Shown here one piece after another: positions 30,501 through 36,827 of a stretch of 64,000 bases of DNA. The notes under the pieces were generated by a model. The model ran no database searches and was not told the origin of the DNA. It saw nothing but the letters and a program-made list of their open reading frames with translations. The position numbers and the translations under genes are program-made. The stretch is from the NCBI RefSeq assembly GCF_007483665.1, contig NZ_ML660187.1, positions 62,001 through 126,000 of the forward strand. Direction: 5' to 3'. Numbering within the stretch: the first letter of the stretch is position 1; each line of letters starts with the position of its first letter. This DNA is from Catellatospora sichuanensis (lineage in GTDB: Bacteria; Actinomycetota; Actinomycetes; Mycobacteriales; Micromonosporaceae).

Positions 30501-31139
30501 GCCCAGCAGCTCGTACGTCTCGACCGGCTCGCGCTTGCCCTTCAACCGCAGCGGCCGCAGGTTGCGCCAGCCCGCCACGGAGCCGGTCGCCGCGACCGTA
30601 CGCGCCCCGGCGTAGACGGCGCCCACGGCGGCCGCGTCGGCCAGCCGGGCGGCGGTGTTCACGGTGTCGCCGATGACCGTGTACTCCAGCCCGGCCTGCA
30701 CGCCCGCGACCACCGGCCCGGTGTTCAGGCCCAGCCGCAGCCCGGTCGGTGCGCCGCCGCCGCGCTCGTCGTCGAGCACCCGGCGCACCGCGCGCTGCAT
30801 CGACAGCGCGGCCCGCACGGCCCGCTCGGCGTCGTCCTCGTGCGCCACCGGGGCCCCGAACACGGCCATGATGCCGTCGCCGGTCAGCTTGTCCACGTGC
30901 CCGCCGAACGTCTTCACCGCGCCGGCCAGCGCGGACAGCACCCGGTCGGTGACCGCGCCGACCCGCTCCGGGTCCAGCTCCTCCGACCACGAGGTGAAGT
31001 CGGAGAGGTCGCCGAAGAGCACCGTGACGACACGGCGCTCGGTGGCGGGCAGCGTCGCCGCCGCGGGCAGGGCCGCGCCGCAGTGGTGGCAGAAGCGGGC
31101 GGCCGGCACCGGTACGGTCCCGCAGACAGGACAGGTCAT
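27528..31139 (-). CDS. Zinc ribbon-class III nucleotide cyclase-AAA ATPase-TPR regulator
   Basis: 1203 residues. Domains in order: zinc ribbon (Cys3, 6, 17, 20); class III cyclase at about 35-205, with metal ligands Asp44 (LFGDLSDF) and Asp88 (DKLTGDGIMAVFG), substrate Lys84 and the NTAAR catalytic pair; an AAA_16/STAND-like ATPase from about 230 with Walker A AEAGIGKTRF; then many TPR-like helices to the end. The cyclase residues needed for catalysis are all there, so cAMP (or cGMP) synthesis gated by the sensor-like C-terminus is plausible. No membrane segment is seen. It lies between the MBL gene (7 bp upstream) and the kinase (3 bp downstream). Confidence 0.9.
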   Translation of the reverse strand: MTCPVCGTVPVPAARFCHHCGAALPAAATLPATERRVVTVLFGDLSDFTSWSEELDPERVGAVTDRVLSALAGAVKTFGGHVDKLTGDGIMAVFGAPVAHEDDAERAVRAALSMQRAVRRVLDDERGGGAPTGLRLGLNTGPVVAGVQAGLEYTVIGDTVNTAARLADAAAVGAVYAGARTVAATGSVAGWRNLRPLRLKGKREPVETYELLGLHDARGSRAGLGEEGPFVGREPELGRVAGRLAEVVDRDEPRVLVFTAEAGIGKTRFATEVERFANGYEVSAGRFAARTQARVLPVRCAAYGERRRLAPLSDLVRLAIGLPADPATAVTRQVAEERLRRLTTRLTQRSEPGKPVSVDVDALLSLLGYADPNELAQWHGLSGDDPEQPGRETATLAVAVARLLDALATESPLVVIVDDLHDGTPETLDALGVALEELTGPVLVLLLGRPELVRRAGQLTRVADAEANTLPSLRGADAARLLTAYLKGGRLPQADEDRLLTTAQGNPFYLAELTTLLMERGALTKAGAQWRLTPGSLGNQLLSRDLAAVLAARIDALPTEARAVLRDAAVVGDTVPTGALEALRERRSGRDGRPAAVVAVELDRAVDELLQRRMLRRVRGGFAFATPLLREAAYGGVGKADLADRHAFLARWAAPGEPPVQVSSGRTVPGLTGVNEAMRDSFVAEHAERATRLADAVRLRPDVPARQVAPLGVAALGRAARRAGQSGEPAEAVSYGERAARLAPGALPLPDRLVHARSLLQYGRIAEALHDAEKLVADATDEPRTRAGALLLAGRAQVAQGDPHHAYRLWSEALTTATDAELPGERAEAMRRLGMADFLGGRLGDASSRFAGAYQIAVTAGDRKSQAWSLQNLAWVTTTRGDFAGADAALARAARLFAEAKDPVGRAWLRGTSAFARLLSGRLTEALRLAHVFLPFGERVGEAWAVGTLRAVAAFAAAELGELGEADREARRAYRDFAAAKDVWGRGFALVARGVVARGLGEYGHAEDLLGEALEEGEKVGHPLLVGMAGTVRGFVALDRGDFEAAELDARSVLTMVSPYGVLDPARVGPRALLGAARLAAGDTAMAIRLLAPVAAAPHAPSMLYSRRQGVALYAEALLAADRVDDALAAAELAESLPAVDVRSLVRSAAVYARVLAAAGQDEQALVAAERARALADGTQQTSERAVALATWGAVTSGRGATV

Positions 31140-31146
31140 GACAGCT

Positions 31147-31848
31147 TCACAGCTCGCTCAACGTCGCGAGGTACGCCAGTTGTGCCCGCACGGTCCACTC
31201 GGCCGCGAAGCGGATCCCGGGGTCGACGTCGGCGTAGACGAGGTCGACCACTTCCTCCGGGGCGCGCGCGCCCTGCTTGAGCGCGGCGCGCACCTGGTCG
31301 AGGCGCTCCAGCCGGTGTGCACGCAGCCAGGCCGCGGCCACCGCGCAGTTCGGCAGCGCAGGCCCGTGTCCGGGCAGCCCCGGCACGGGGTAGCCGGTCA
31401 GCGTGTCCAGGCTGGCCAGGTAGGCCCCGACGTCGCCGTCGGGCCAGGCGACCACGCTGCTGCCGCGGCCGAGGATGGTGTCGCCGGTGAACACTACGCG
31501 TGTTCCGTCACGTTCAGCGAGGAAACATACGGAATCGGCGGTATGCCCCGGTGTGTCCAGGACGGTCAGCCAGTCCGGCGCCTCGCCGACACTCGCGCCG
31601 GTCATCGCGGCCAGCGTGGCCACACCCTCGACGTGGTCGTGGTGGCCGTGGGTGACCAGGATGCGGCGCACCGGGCCGGCCGCGACGATCGCGTCGAGGT
31701 GGGCCGGGTCGTCCGGCCCGGGGTCGATGACGGTGCCGTCGTCCAGCAGCCAGGTGTTCGTGCCGTCGAGGGTCATCGGGCCGGGGTTGGGTGCCCGCAG
31801 CCAGGTCACCCACGCCGGGAGGAGGTCCGAGGTCAGCCGCGCCGTCAT
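31147..31848 (-). CDS. MBL-fold metallohydrolase
   Basis: 233 residues from the ATG at 31848; an earlier in-frame ATG at 31914 would add a basic, unconserved stretch next to the palindrome. The metallo-beta-lactamase signature is LVTHGHHDHVEGVATL, with GTNTWLLDDGTVIDPGPDD before it and TPGHTADSVCF and VVFTGDTILG after it, which are the binuclear zinc ligands. It resembles mammalian LACTB2-like hydrolases, some of which are endoribonucleases; the substrate here is unknown. In M. tuberculosis Rv3677c holds the same place next to a RidA gene. The cyclase gene follows after 7 bp. Confidence 0.88.
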   Translation of the reverse strand: MTARLTSDLLPAWVTWLRAPNPGPMTLDGTNTWLLDDGTVIDPGPDDPAHLDAIVAAGPVRRILVTHGHHDHVEGVATLAAMTGASVGEAPDWLTVLDTPGHTADSVCFLAERDGTRVVFTGDTILGRGSSVVAWPDGDVGAYLASLDTLTGYPVPGLPGHGPALPNCAVAAAWLRAHRLERLDQVRAALKQGARAPEEVVDLVYADVDPGIRFAAEWTVRAQLAYLATLSEL

Positions 31849-31915
31849 GCCGAGAACTCTACTGAGCCTCGAACGCGTCGCCTCGGCCCGCGCGGCACGA
31901 CTTTCCCGCGCCATC

Positions 31916-31974
31916 GACGCCGGCCTATCACATCGACTTTTTCGCGATCTGAGTCGATGTGATAGGCCGGCGTC
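31916..31974. repeat. Perfect 23-bp inverted repeat (palindrome family C)
   Basis: Arms at 31916-31938 and 31952-31974 are exact complements (they begin GACGCCGGCC and end in TCGACT) with a 13-base loop starting TTTT. It sits between the ridA stop and the MBL start on the same strand, so it could act as a ridA terminator or attenuator. Its length and perfection exceed what a terminator needs. Confidence 0.85.
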
Positions 31975-32020
31975 AATGCAAGGCGGGGCGGTCGCGGCGC
32001 GCCCCCGTGCGGAGCCGAGG

Positions 32021-32482
32021 TCAGTCGCGGACCTCGGCGATCAGCTCCACCTCGACCGGGGACCCGAGCGGCAGCTCGCCGACACCGACGGCGCTGCGGG
32101 CGTGTTTGCCCGCCTCGCCGAAGACCGCGCCGAACAGCTCGGAGGCGCCGTTGATGACGCCGGGCTGGCCGGTGAAGCCGGGGGCGGAAGCCACGAAGCC
32201 CACCACTTTGACGATTCGGACGACCTTGTCCAGGCCGACCAGCCATTCAAGTGCGGCCAGGCCGTTGAGGGCGCATCGGGCGGCCAGCTCTTTCGCCTGC
32301 TCGGCGCTGATCTCGGCGCCCACCTTGCCGGTGGCCAGCAGCTTGCCGTCGGCCATGGGCAGCTGGCCGGAGACGTACACGTGGTTGCCGGATCGCACCG
32401 CGGGCACGTACGCCGCCACGGGCGGGACCAGCTCGGGCAGCTTCAGGCCCAGCTCAGCAAGCTTTTCGTACGGGTCAGACAT
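32021..32482 (-). CDS. RidA/YjgF family protein
   Basis: 153 residues, ATG at 32482 preceded by AAGGAG at a good distance. RidA proteins hydrolyse reactive enamine/imine intermediates such as 2-aminoacrylate. The fold is shown by RSGNHVYVSGQLPMADGKL, the CALNGLAALEWLVG helix, and the C-terminal VGVGELPLGSPVEVELIAEV. The Arg that binds the carboxylate in active members is not obvious in the last segment, so this subgroup (as in Rv3678c) may do something else. It lies 37 bp downstream of the small gene at 32520 on the same strand. Confidence 0.85.
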   Translation of the reverse strand: MSDPYEKLAELGLKLPELVPPVAAYVPAVRSGNHVYVSGQLPMADGKLLATGKVGAEISAEQAKELAARCALNGLAALEWLVGLDKVVRIVKVVGFVASAPGFTGQPGVINGASELFGAVFGEAGKHARSAVGVGELPLGSPVEVELIAEVRD

Positions 32483-32519
32483 CTTTGTCTCCTTCACCGC
32501 GGGATCCGCGGGGTTGTGC

Positions 32520-32684
32520 TCAGGCGGACTTCGGCCGCTTCAGGTAGGCCACCAGCTGCTCGGGGTTGGGGCCGGGCACGACCTGGACCAGCTCCCAGCC
32601 GTCGGCACCCCAGTTGTCGAGGATCTGCTTGGTCGCGTGGACCAGCAGAGGCACGGTGACGTACTCCCACTTCGTCATGGGCAT
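32520..32684 (-). CDS. Small conserved actinobacterial protein (54 residues, DUF4177-like)
   Basis: A short frame, MPMTKWEYVTVPLL onward, that also contains DNWGADGWELVQVVPGP and ends YLKRPKSA. The WEY...GWELV pattern is that of DUF4177-like proteins of unknown function. The start may be the ATG at 32684 or the one at 32678. It precedes ridA on the same strand, as Rv3678A precedes Rv3678c in M. tuberculosis, which supports it as a real gene. Confidence 0.8.
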   Translation of the reverse strand: MPMTKWEYVTVPLLVHATKQILDNWGADGWELVQVVPGPNPEQLVAYLKRPKSA

Positions 32685-32813
32685 AACCTAACGTGCCGAG
32701 GAGATCCCGCTGGTCGATCCCTACTGCGTAGGGGTGCGAGGTGCGGTTAAGCTGAGCCGCCGCGGGGGCAGCTGAGTGTCGCGGCCTCGTAAATGAAGAC
32801 CAGGGGAGATCGC

Positions 32814-33788
32814 ATGACCCAGCCGCACGACGAACAGCAGCCGACTGCGCCGCAGCCGACGCAGCCGGCGTACCCGCCGCCGTCCGACCCGTTCGCCTCC
32901 GCGACGGTGACGCCGCCGACGACGCCGCAGCCCGCGGTGCCGCTGCCGCCCGAGGCCGAGCCGACCCCGGCCCAGCCGACCCCGGCCACGCTGCCGATCG
33001 CGGAGAACCCGCCGGTTTCGCCGGTGTCCGGCGCTCCCGCCCCGGTCTCGGGCACGCCCGCGCCGGCCTTCCCCACCCCGCCGACCGCGGCGTACCCGAC
33101 CGCGCCGCAGTCCGGCTACCCGGTCTCCGGCCAGCCCGCGTACCCCACGTCCGGCCAGCCCGCGTACCCGGCCCAGCCGGGCTACCCGACCTCGGGACAG
33201 CCCGCTTACCCGACCTCGGGTCAGCCCGCCTACCCGACCTCGGGACAGCCGGCCTACCCGACCTCGGGTCAGCCCGCCTACCCGGTGTCCGGCCAGCCCG
33301 CCTACCCGGGCATGACCTACCCCGGGGTGCCGGCCGCGCCGGCCAAGAAGAGCAAGGCTCCGCTGGTCATCGGCATCGTGCTCGGCGTGCTCCTGCTGCT
33401 CTGCGGCGGCGGCATCGGCGCGTACGTGCTGCTGACCCGCAACACCGAGGGCACCGGCGCGACGTCGGCCAAGGACGCGACGCAGAGCTTCCTCACCGCG
33501 ATCTACAAGAACGGCGGCAACGCCGCGGCGGCCGAGAAGCTGGTCTGCGGTGACGCCCGCGACCGCAAGGACATCGACGCGAAGATCGCCGAGATCAAGT
33601 CCCAGACGGCCCAGCTCAAGGGCCCGAACTTCACCTGGGAGACCCCCAAGATCTCCGGCGAGACGGCGACCCAGGCCACGGCCGAGGTCACTGTGAAGCT
33701 GGTCACCAGCGACGAGAAGATGTCCGAGCAGAAGCTCACCTTGACCCTGGTCAAGCACGAGGGCTGGTTCGTCTGCGAGGTCAAGTAG
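32814..33788 (+). CDS. Pro-rich single-pass membrane protein with YPTSGQPA repeats and DUF4878-like outer domain
   Basis: 324 residues, ATG at 32814 with AGGGGAG before it. Residues 1-165 or so are Pro/Ala/Thr-rich and contain seven SGQPAYP repeats, five of them contiguous 8-residue units. One membrane helix follows (LVIGIVLGVLLLLCGGGIGAYVLL), then about 115 residues outside (SAKDATQSFLTAIYKNGGNAAAAEKLVC) resembling DUF4878/NTF2-like lumenal domains, ending GWFVCEVK. The two cysteines may pair. The function is unknown. It is divergent from the small gene at 32684 and followed by the ArsA pair. Confidence 0.8.
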   Translation: MTQPHDEQQPTAPQPTQPAYPPPSDPFASATVTPPTTPQPAVPLPPEAEPTPAQPTPATLPIAENPPVSPVSGAPAPVSGTPAPAFPTPPTAAYPTAPQSGYPVSGQPAYPTSGQPAYPAQPGYPTSGQPAYPTSGQPAYPTSGQPAYPTSGQPAYPVSGQPAYPGMTYPGVPAAPAKKSKAPLVIGIVLGVLLLLCGGGIGAYVLLTRNTEGTGATSAKDATQSFLTAIYKNGGNAAAAEKLVCGDARDRKDIDAKIAEIKSQTAQLKGPNFTWETPKISGETATQATAEVTVKLVTSDEKMSEQKLTLTLVKHEGWFVCEVK

Positions 33789-33807
33789 CACCTGGCACCA
33801 TCGAGGG

Positions 33808-34800
33808 GTGCTGAACGACGGTGGTAACGACGGGCCGGCCCGGCGCAGTGCACGAGACACTGCCTGGCCGGCCCGTCTGCATGTGGTGACCGGCAAGGGC
33901 GGGGTCGGCAAGACCACCGTCGCCGCCTCGCTGGCGTTCGCGCTGGCCGCGGGCGGGCAGCGCACGCTGCTGGTGGAGGTCGAGGGGCGGCAGGGCCTGG
34001 CCCAGCTGTTCGAGCTGGAGCCGCTGCCGTACGCCGAGCGCCGGCTCGGCGAGGCCGGGGTGGACGTGCGGCTGCTCGCCGTCGATCCCGAAGAGGCGCT
34101 GCTGGAATACCTGGAGCTCTTCTACCGGATGGGCGCGGCCGGACGGGCGCTGCGCAAGCTGGGCGCGATCGACTTCGCCACCACCGTCGCACCGGGTCTG
34201 CGCGACATCCTGCTCACCGGCAAGGTGAAGGAGGCGACCACCCGCACCGACGACAGCGGCCGCCGGGTGTACCGGTCGGTGGTGCTCGACGCACCGCCCA
34301 CCGGCCGGATCGGGCGCTTCCTCAACGTCACCGCGGAAGCCGCGAAGCTGGCGAAGCTCGGGCCGATCAAGTCGCAGAGCGAGGGTGTCGCCGCGCTGCT
34401 GCGCTCGCCGATGACCTCGGTGCACCTGGTCACCCTGCTGGAGGAGATGCCGGTGCAGGAGACCTCCGACGCGCTGCACGAGCTGTCCGCACTCAACATC
34501 AGCGTCGGAAAGATCATCGTCAACTGCGCCCGCCCGCCGCTGCTCGGCGACGGCAGCAAGCTGTCCCAGGCCGAGCTCAAGCGCGGGCTGACCGCGGCCG
34601 GGCTGCCGGTCGACCGGCGTACGGTGACCGCCCTGCTCGACGAGGCGCGCGACCATCAGGCACGGCACGCGCTGGAGGAGGAGCTGCGCGGCGAGCTGGA
34701 GACGCTGGGCCGGCCGGTGGTCGAGCTGCCGTTGCTGCCGGACGGGGTGGATCTGGCCGGTGTGCAGCACCTTGCCGGACTGTTGCAGTCCGCCCCTTAG
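33808..34800 (+). CDS. ArsA/GET3-type ATPase, first of a pair
   Basis: 330 residues with a deviant Walker A, GKGGVGKT, at 29-36, then RTLLVEVEGRQGLAQLFELEPLPY. Switch region: SVVLDAPPTGRIGRFLNVT. It is a homologue of the anion/tail-anchored protein ATPases, and the mycobacterial counterpart is Rv3679. In mycobacteria the Rv3679-Rv3680 pair forms a heteromer linked to metabolite handling and hypoxia (recalled). The start is a GTG at 33808. The second ATPase starts 9 bp after its stop, so the pair is one transcription unit. Confidence 0.88.
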   Translation: MLNDGGNDGPARRSARDTAWPARLHVVTGKGGVGKTTVAASLAFALAAGGQRTLLVEVEGRQGLAQLFELEPLPYAERRLGEAGVDVRLLAVDPEEALLEYLELFYRMGAAGRALRKLGAIDFATTVAPGLRDILLTGKVKEATTRTDDSGRRVYRSVVLDAPPTGRIGRFLNVTAEAAKLAKLGPIKSQSEGVAALLRSPMTSVHLVTLLEEMPVQETSDALHELSALNISVGKIIVNCARPPLLGDGSKLSQAELKRGLTAAGLPVDRRTVTALLDEARDHQARHALEEELRGELETLGRPVVELPLLPDGVDLAGVQHLAGLLQSAP

Positions 34801-34809
34801 GCTGAGCAC

Positions 34810-35934
34810 ATGCTCGACGTGGACGCCCTGCTGGCAGATCCCGGCGTACGCATCGTGGTCTGCTGCGGTTCGGGCGGGGTCGGCAAGACGACCACCGCCG
34901 CGGCGCTGGCAGTGCGAGCCGCCGAGGAGCACGGCCGTCGCACCGTCGTGCTGACCATCGACCCGGCCCGGCGGCTGGCCCAGTCGCTCGGCCTCACCGA
35001 GCTGGACAACACCCCGCGCCCGGTGGAGGGCCTGTCGGGCGACGGCGACCTGCACGCGATGATGCTGGACATGAAGCGCACCTTCGACGAGGTGGTGCTC
35101 AGCCACACCGCGCCCGAACGGGCGAAGGAGATCTTCGCGAACCCCTTCTACCAGGCCATGAGCTCGACGTTCTCCGGCACGCAGGAGTACATGGCGATGG
35201 AGAAGCTGAGCCAGCTGCGGGCCACCGACCGGTGGGACCTCATCGTGGTGGACACCCCGCCGTCCCGGTCGGCGCTGGACTTCCTGGACGCGCCCGCCCG
35301 GCTGGGGCGCTTCCTCGACGGCAAGATGCTGCGCCTGCTGATGGTGCCCGCGCGGGCCGGCGGGCGGAGCATGTTCAACCTGGTCACCGCCTCGTTCGGG
35401 GTGTTCTCCAAGGCGGTGCAGAAGATCCTCGGCGCGCAGCTGCTGACCGACCTGTCCGGCTTCGTATCGGCGCTGGACTCGACGTTCGGCGGGTTCCGGG
35501 AGCGGGCCGACCGCACCTACCGGGTGCTGCAGGATCCGCAGACCGCGTTCCTGGTGGTGGCCGCGCCGGAGCCGGACGCGGTACGGGAGGCGGCCTACTT
35601 CGCCGAACGGCTCGGCGCGGAGCGCATGCCGCTGGCCGGGCTGGTGCTCAACCGGGTGCACCGGTCCGAGCTGCCGGAGCTGTCGGCGGCCGACAGCGCG
35701 GAGGCCGCCGAGAAGCTGTCCGCCGAGCACGCGGAGCACGCGCTGACGGCTCAGGCGCTGCAGGTGCACTCCCTGCTGATGCGGCAGGTGGCCCGGGAGA
35801 CCGAGGTGTCGACCGGCTTCACCGACGAGTTCCCGCAGGTGCCGGTCGCGTACGTGCCGGCCCAGGCGACCGACGTGCACGACCTGGTCGGCCTGCGGGC
35901 GATCGGCGCCGCGCTGGCCGCCCGTCCCGAATGA
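34810..35934 (+). CDS. ArsA/GET3-type ATPase, second of a pair
   Basis: 374 residues. Walker A GSGGVGKT is at 20-27, followed by VVLTIDPARRLAQSLGL and the hydrophobic-groove region QEYMAMEKLSQL. The switch II motif is LIVVDTPPSRSALDFLDAP. It matches the Rv3680 position and type. A bidirectional terminator (35950-35990) separates it from the convergent whiB gene. Confidence 0.9.
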   Translation: MLDVDALLADPGVRIVVCCGSGGVGKTTTAAALAVRAAEEHGRRTVVLTIDPARRLAQSLGLTELDNTPRPVEGLSGDGDLHAMMLDMKRTFDEVVLSHTAPERAKEIFANPFYQAMSSTFSGTQEYMAMEKLSQLRATDRWDLIVVDTPPSRSALDFLDAPARLGRFLDGKMLRLLMVPARAGGRSMFNLVTASFGVFSKAVQKILGAQLLTDLSGFVSALDSTFGGFRERADRTYRVLQDPQTAFLVVAAPEPDAVREAAYFAERLGAERMPLAGLVLNRVHRSELPELSAADSAEAAEKLSAEHAEHALTAQALQVHSLLMRQVARETEVSTGFTDEFPQVPVAYVPAQATDVHDLVGLRAIGAALAARPE

Positions 35935-35949
35935 CCGGGCCCGGGTAGC

Positions 35950-35990
35950 CGAAGGGCCGTTCCGCCAAATCCGGCAGAAACGGCCCTTCG
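35950..35990. terminator. Bidirectional terminator between arsA2 and whiB
   Basis: The stem CGAAGGGCCGTT pairs with AACGGCCCTTCG around a 17-base loop. It lies between two convergent genes. Confidence 0.7.
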
Positions 35991-36012
35991 ATGATGAGAT
36001 GGGTGGTATCAG

Positions 36013-36309
36013 TCAGACACGGACCAGCTCACGGCGGTCCTGTTCCTGCATGGCGACCTCGAAGGCGCGCTTCCAGCTCGCCACGTGCGGGTGCCTGCGC
36101 AGCAGTGCGCGGCGCTCCCGCTCGGTCATGCCGCCCCAGACGCCGAACTCGATGCGATTGTCGAGTGCGTCCGCCAGGCACTCGTACCGCACCGGGCACC
36201 CGCGGCAGACTCTCTTGGCGATGTTCTGCTCCGCACCCTGAACGAACAGCGCATCCGGATCTCCGTTCCGGCACGCCGCGAGACTGGGCCAATCGTTGAC
36301 CATGCCCAT
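36013..36309 (-). CDS. whiB4: WhiB-family iron-sulfur transcription factor (WhiB4-like by context)
   Basis: 98 residues with the four [4Fe-4S] cysteines at 13, 35, 38 and 44 (CRGCPVRYEC) and the turn GVWGG at 56-60, then a basic tail ERERRALLRR for DNA or sigma-factor contact. The ATG at 36309 has AGGGGGGA upstream. Its place between the ArsA pair and a PASTA penicillin-binding protein is that of whiB4 (Rv3681c), a redox regulator in M. tuberculosis. The name rests on position, not on sequence details. Confidence 0.88.
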   Translation of the reverse strand: MGMVNDWPSLAACRNGDPDALFVQGAEQNIAKRVCRGCPVRYECLADALDNRIEFGVWGGMTERERRALLRRHPHVASWKRAFEVAMQEQDRRELVRV

Positions 36310-36827
36310 GTGTCCACGTCCCCCCTGACGTTCCCCTCACCGCTCGCGACCTGCCCGGCCCGCCCGACCCAAGGGTCGTTTGAGCAGGACACATCCCCCC
36401 GATGGTTCCCCCGAACCGACGCGAACGGTGTGCGTTACTCGCCCGCCCATCATGCTCCGTAGTCAGACGATTACGCAACGTTGTCAGCCAAAATGGCGGA
36501 AAAAGGTCTTTAACTGCGCTGAACCAGTACCTGAGCAGCGAGTACGCGCGCCGGGGGTGACGTCCGCCCGCGGGCCGGGACGGGGGTCCGGCGGCCCGCG
36601 GCGGAGCGTCGTTTTGCGAGTAACGGGGCGGCCAAGAATGCCCGGGGGGACATCTCGTGACCGTGGCAACGCAACCACACGCCAGGGGTCGTGCGTCTTG
36701 GACAACGAGCACATGCCCGGGACGGTTGCGGGCGACGGGGGCGAACCTGCCATGCACCCTGTCCACGCAGCCTGACCCGGTATGGTGCGGCACGCGACGC
36801 CGAATCCTGCTCACGTAACCTGAGGCG
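36310..36827. other. 518-bp divergent promoter region between whiB and the PBP gene
   Basis: No gene was found. Short frames on both strands lack start signals and family features. A locally AT-richer stretch near 36460-36520 (GATTACGCAACGTTGTCAG) is the best place for the whiB promoter. The PBP leader begins after 36780. Confidence 0.55.

Noticed and set aside
27648-31280. A 1210-codon + strand frame opposite the cyclase-ATPase gene
   Set aside because: Same high-GC shadow effect; the minus strand encodes clear zinc ribbon, cyclase and ATPase motifs.
36484-36753. An 89-codon minus frame upstream of whiB
   Set aside because: No start signal, Arg/Pro/Thr-rich composition and no recognisable family; more likely promoter DNA.
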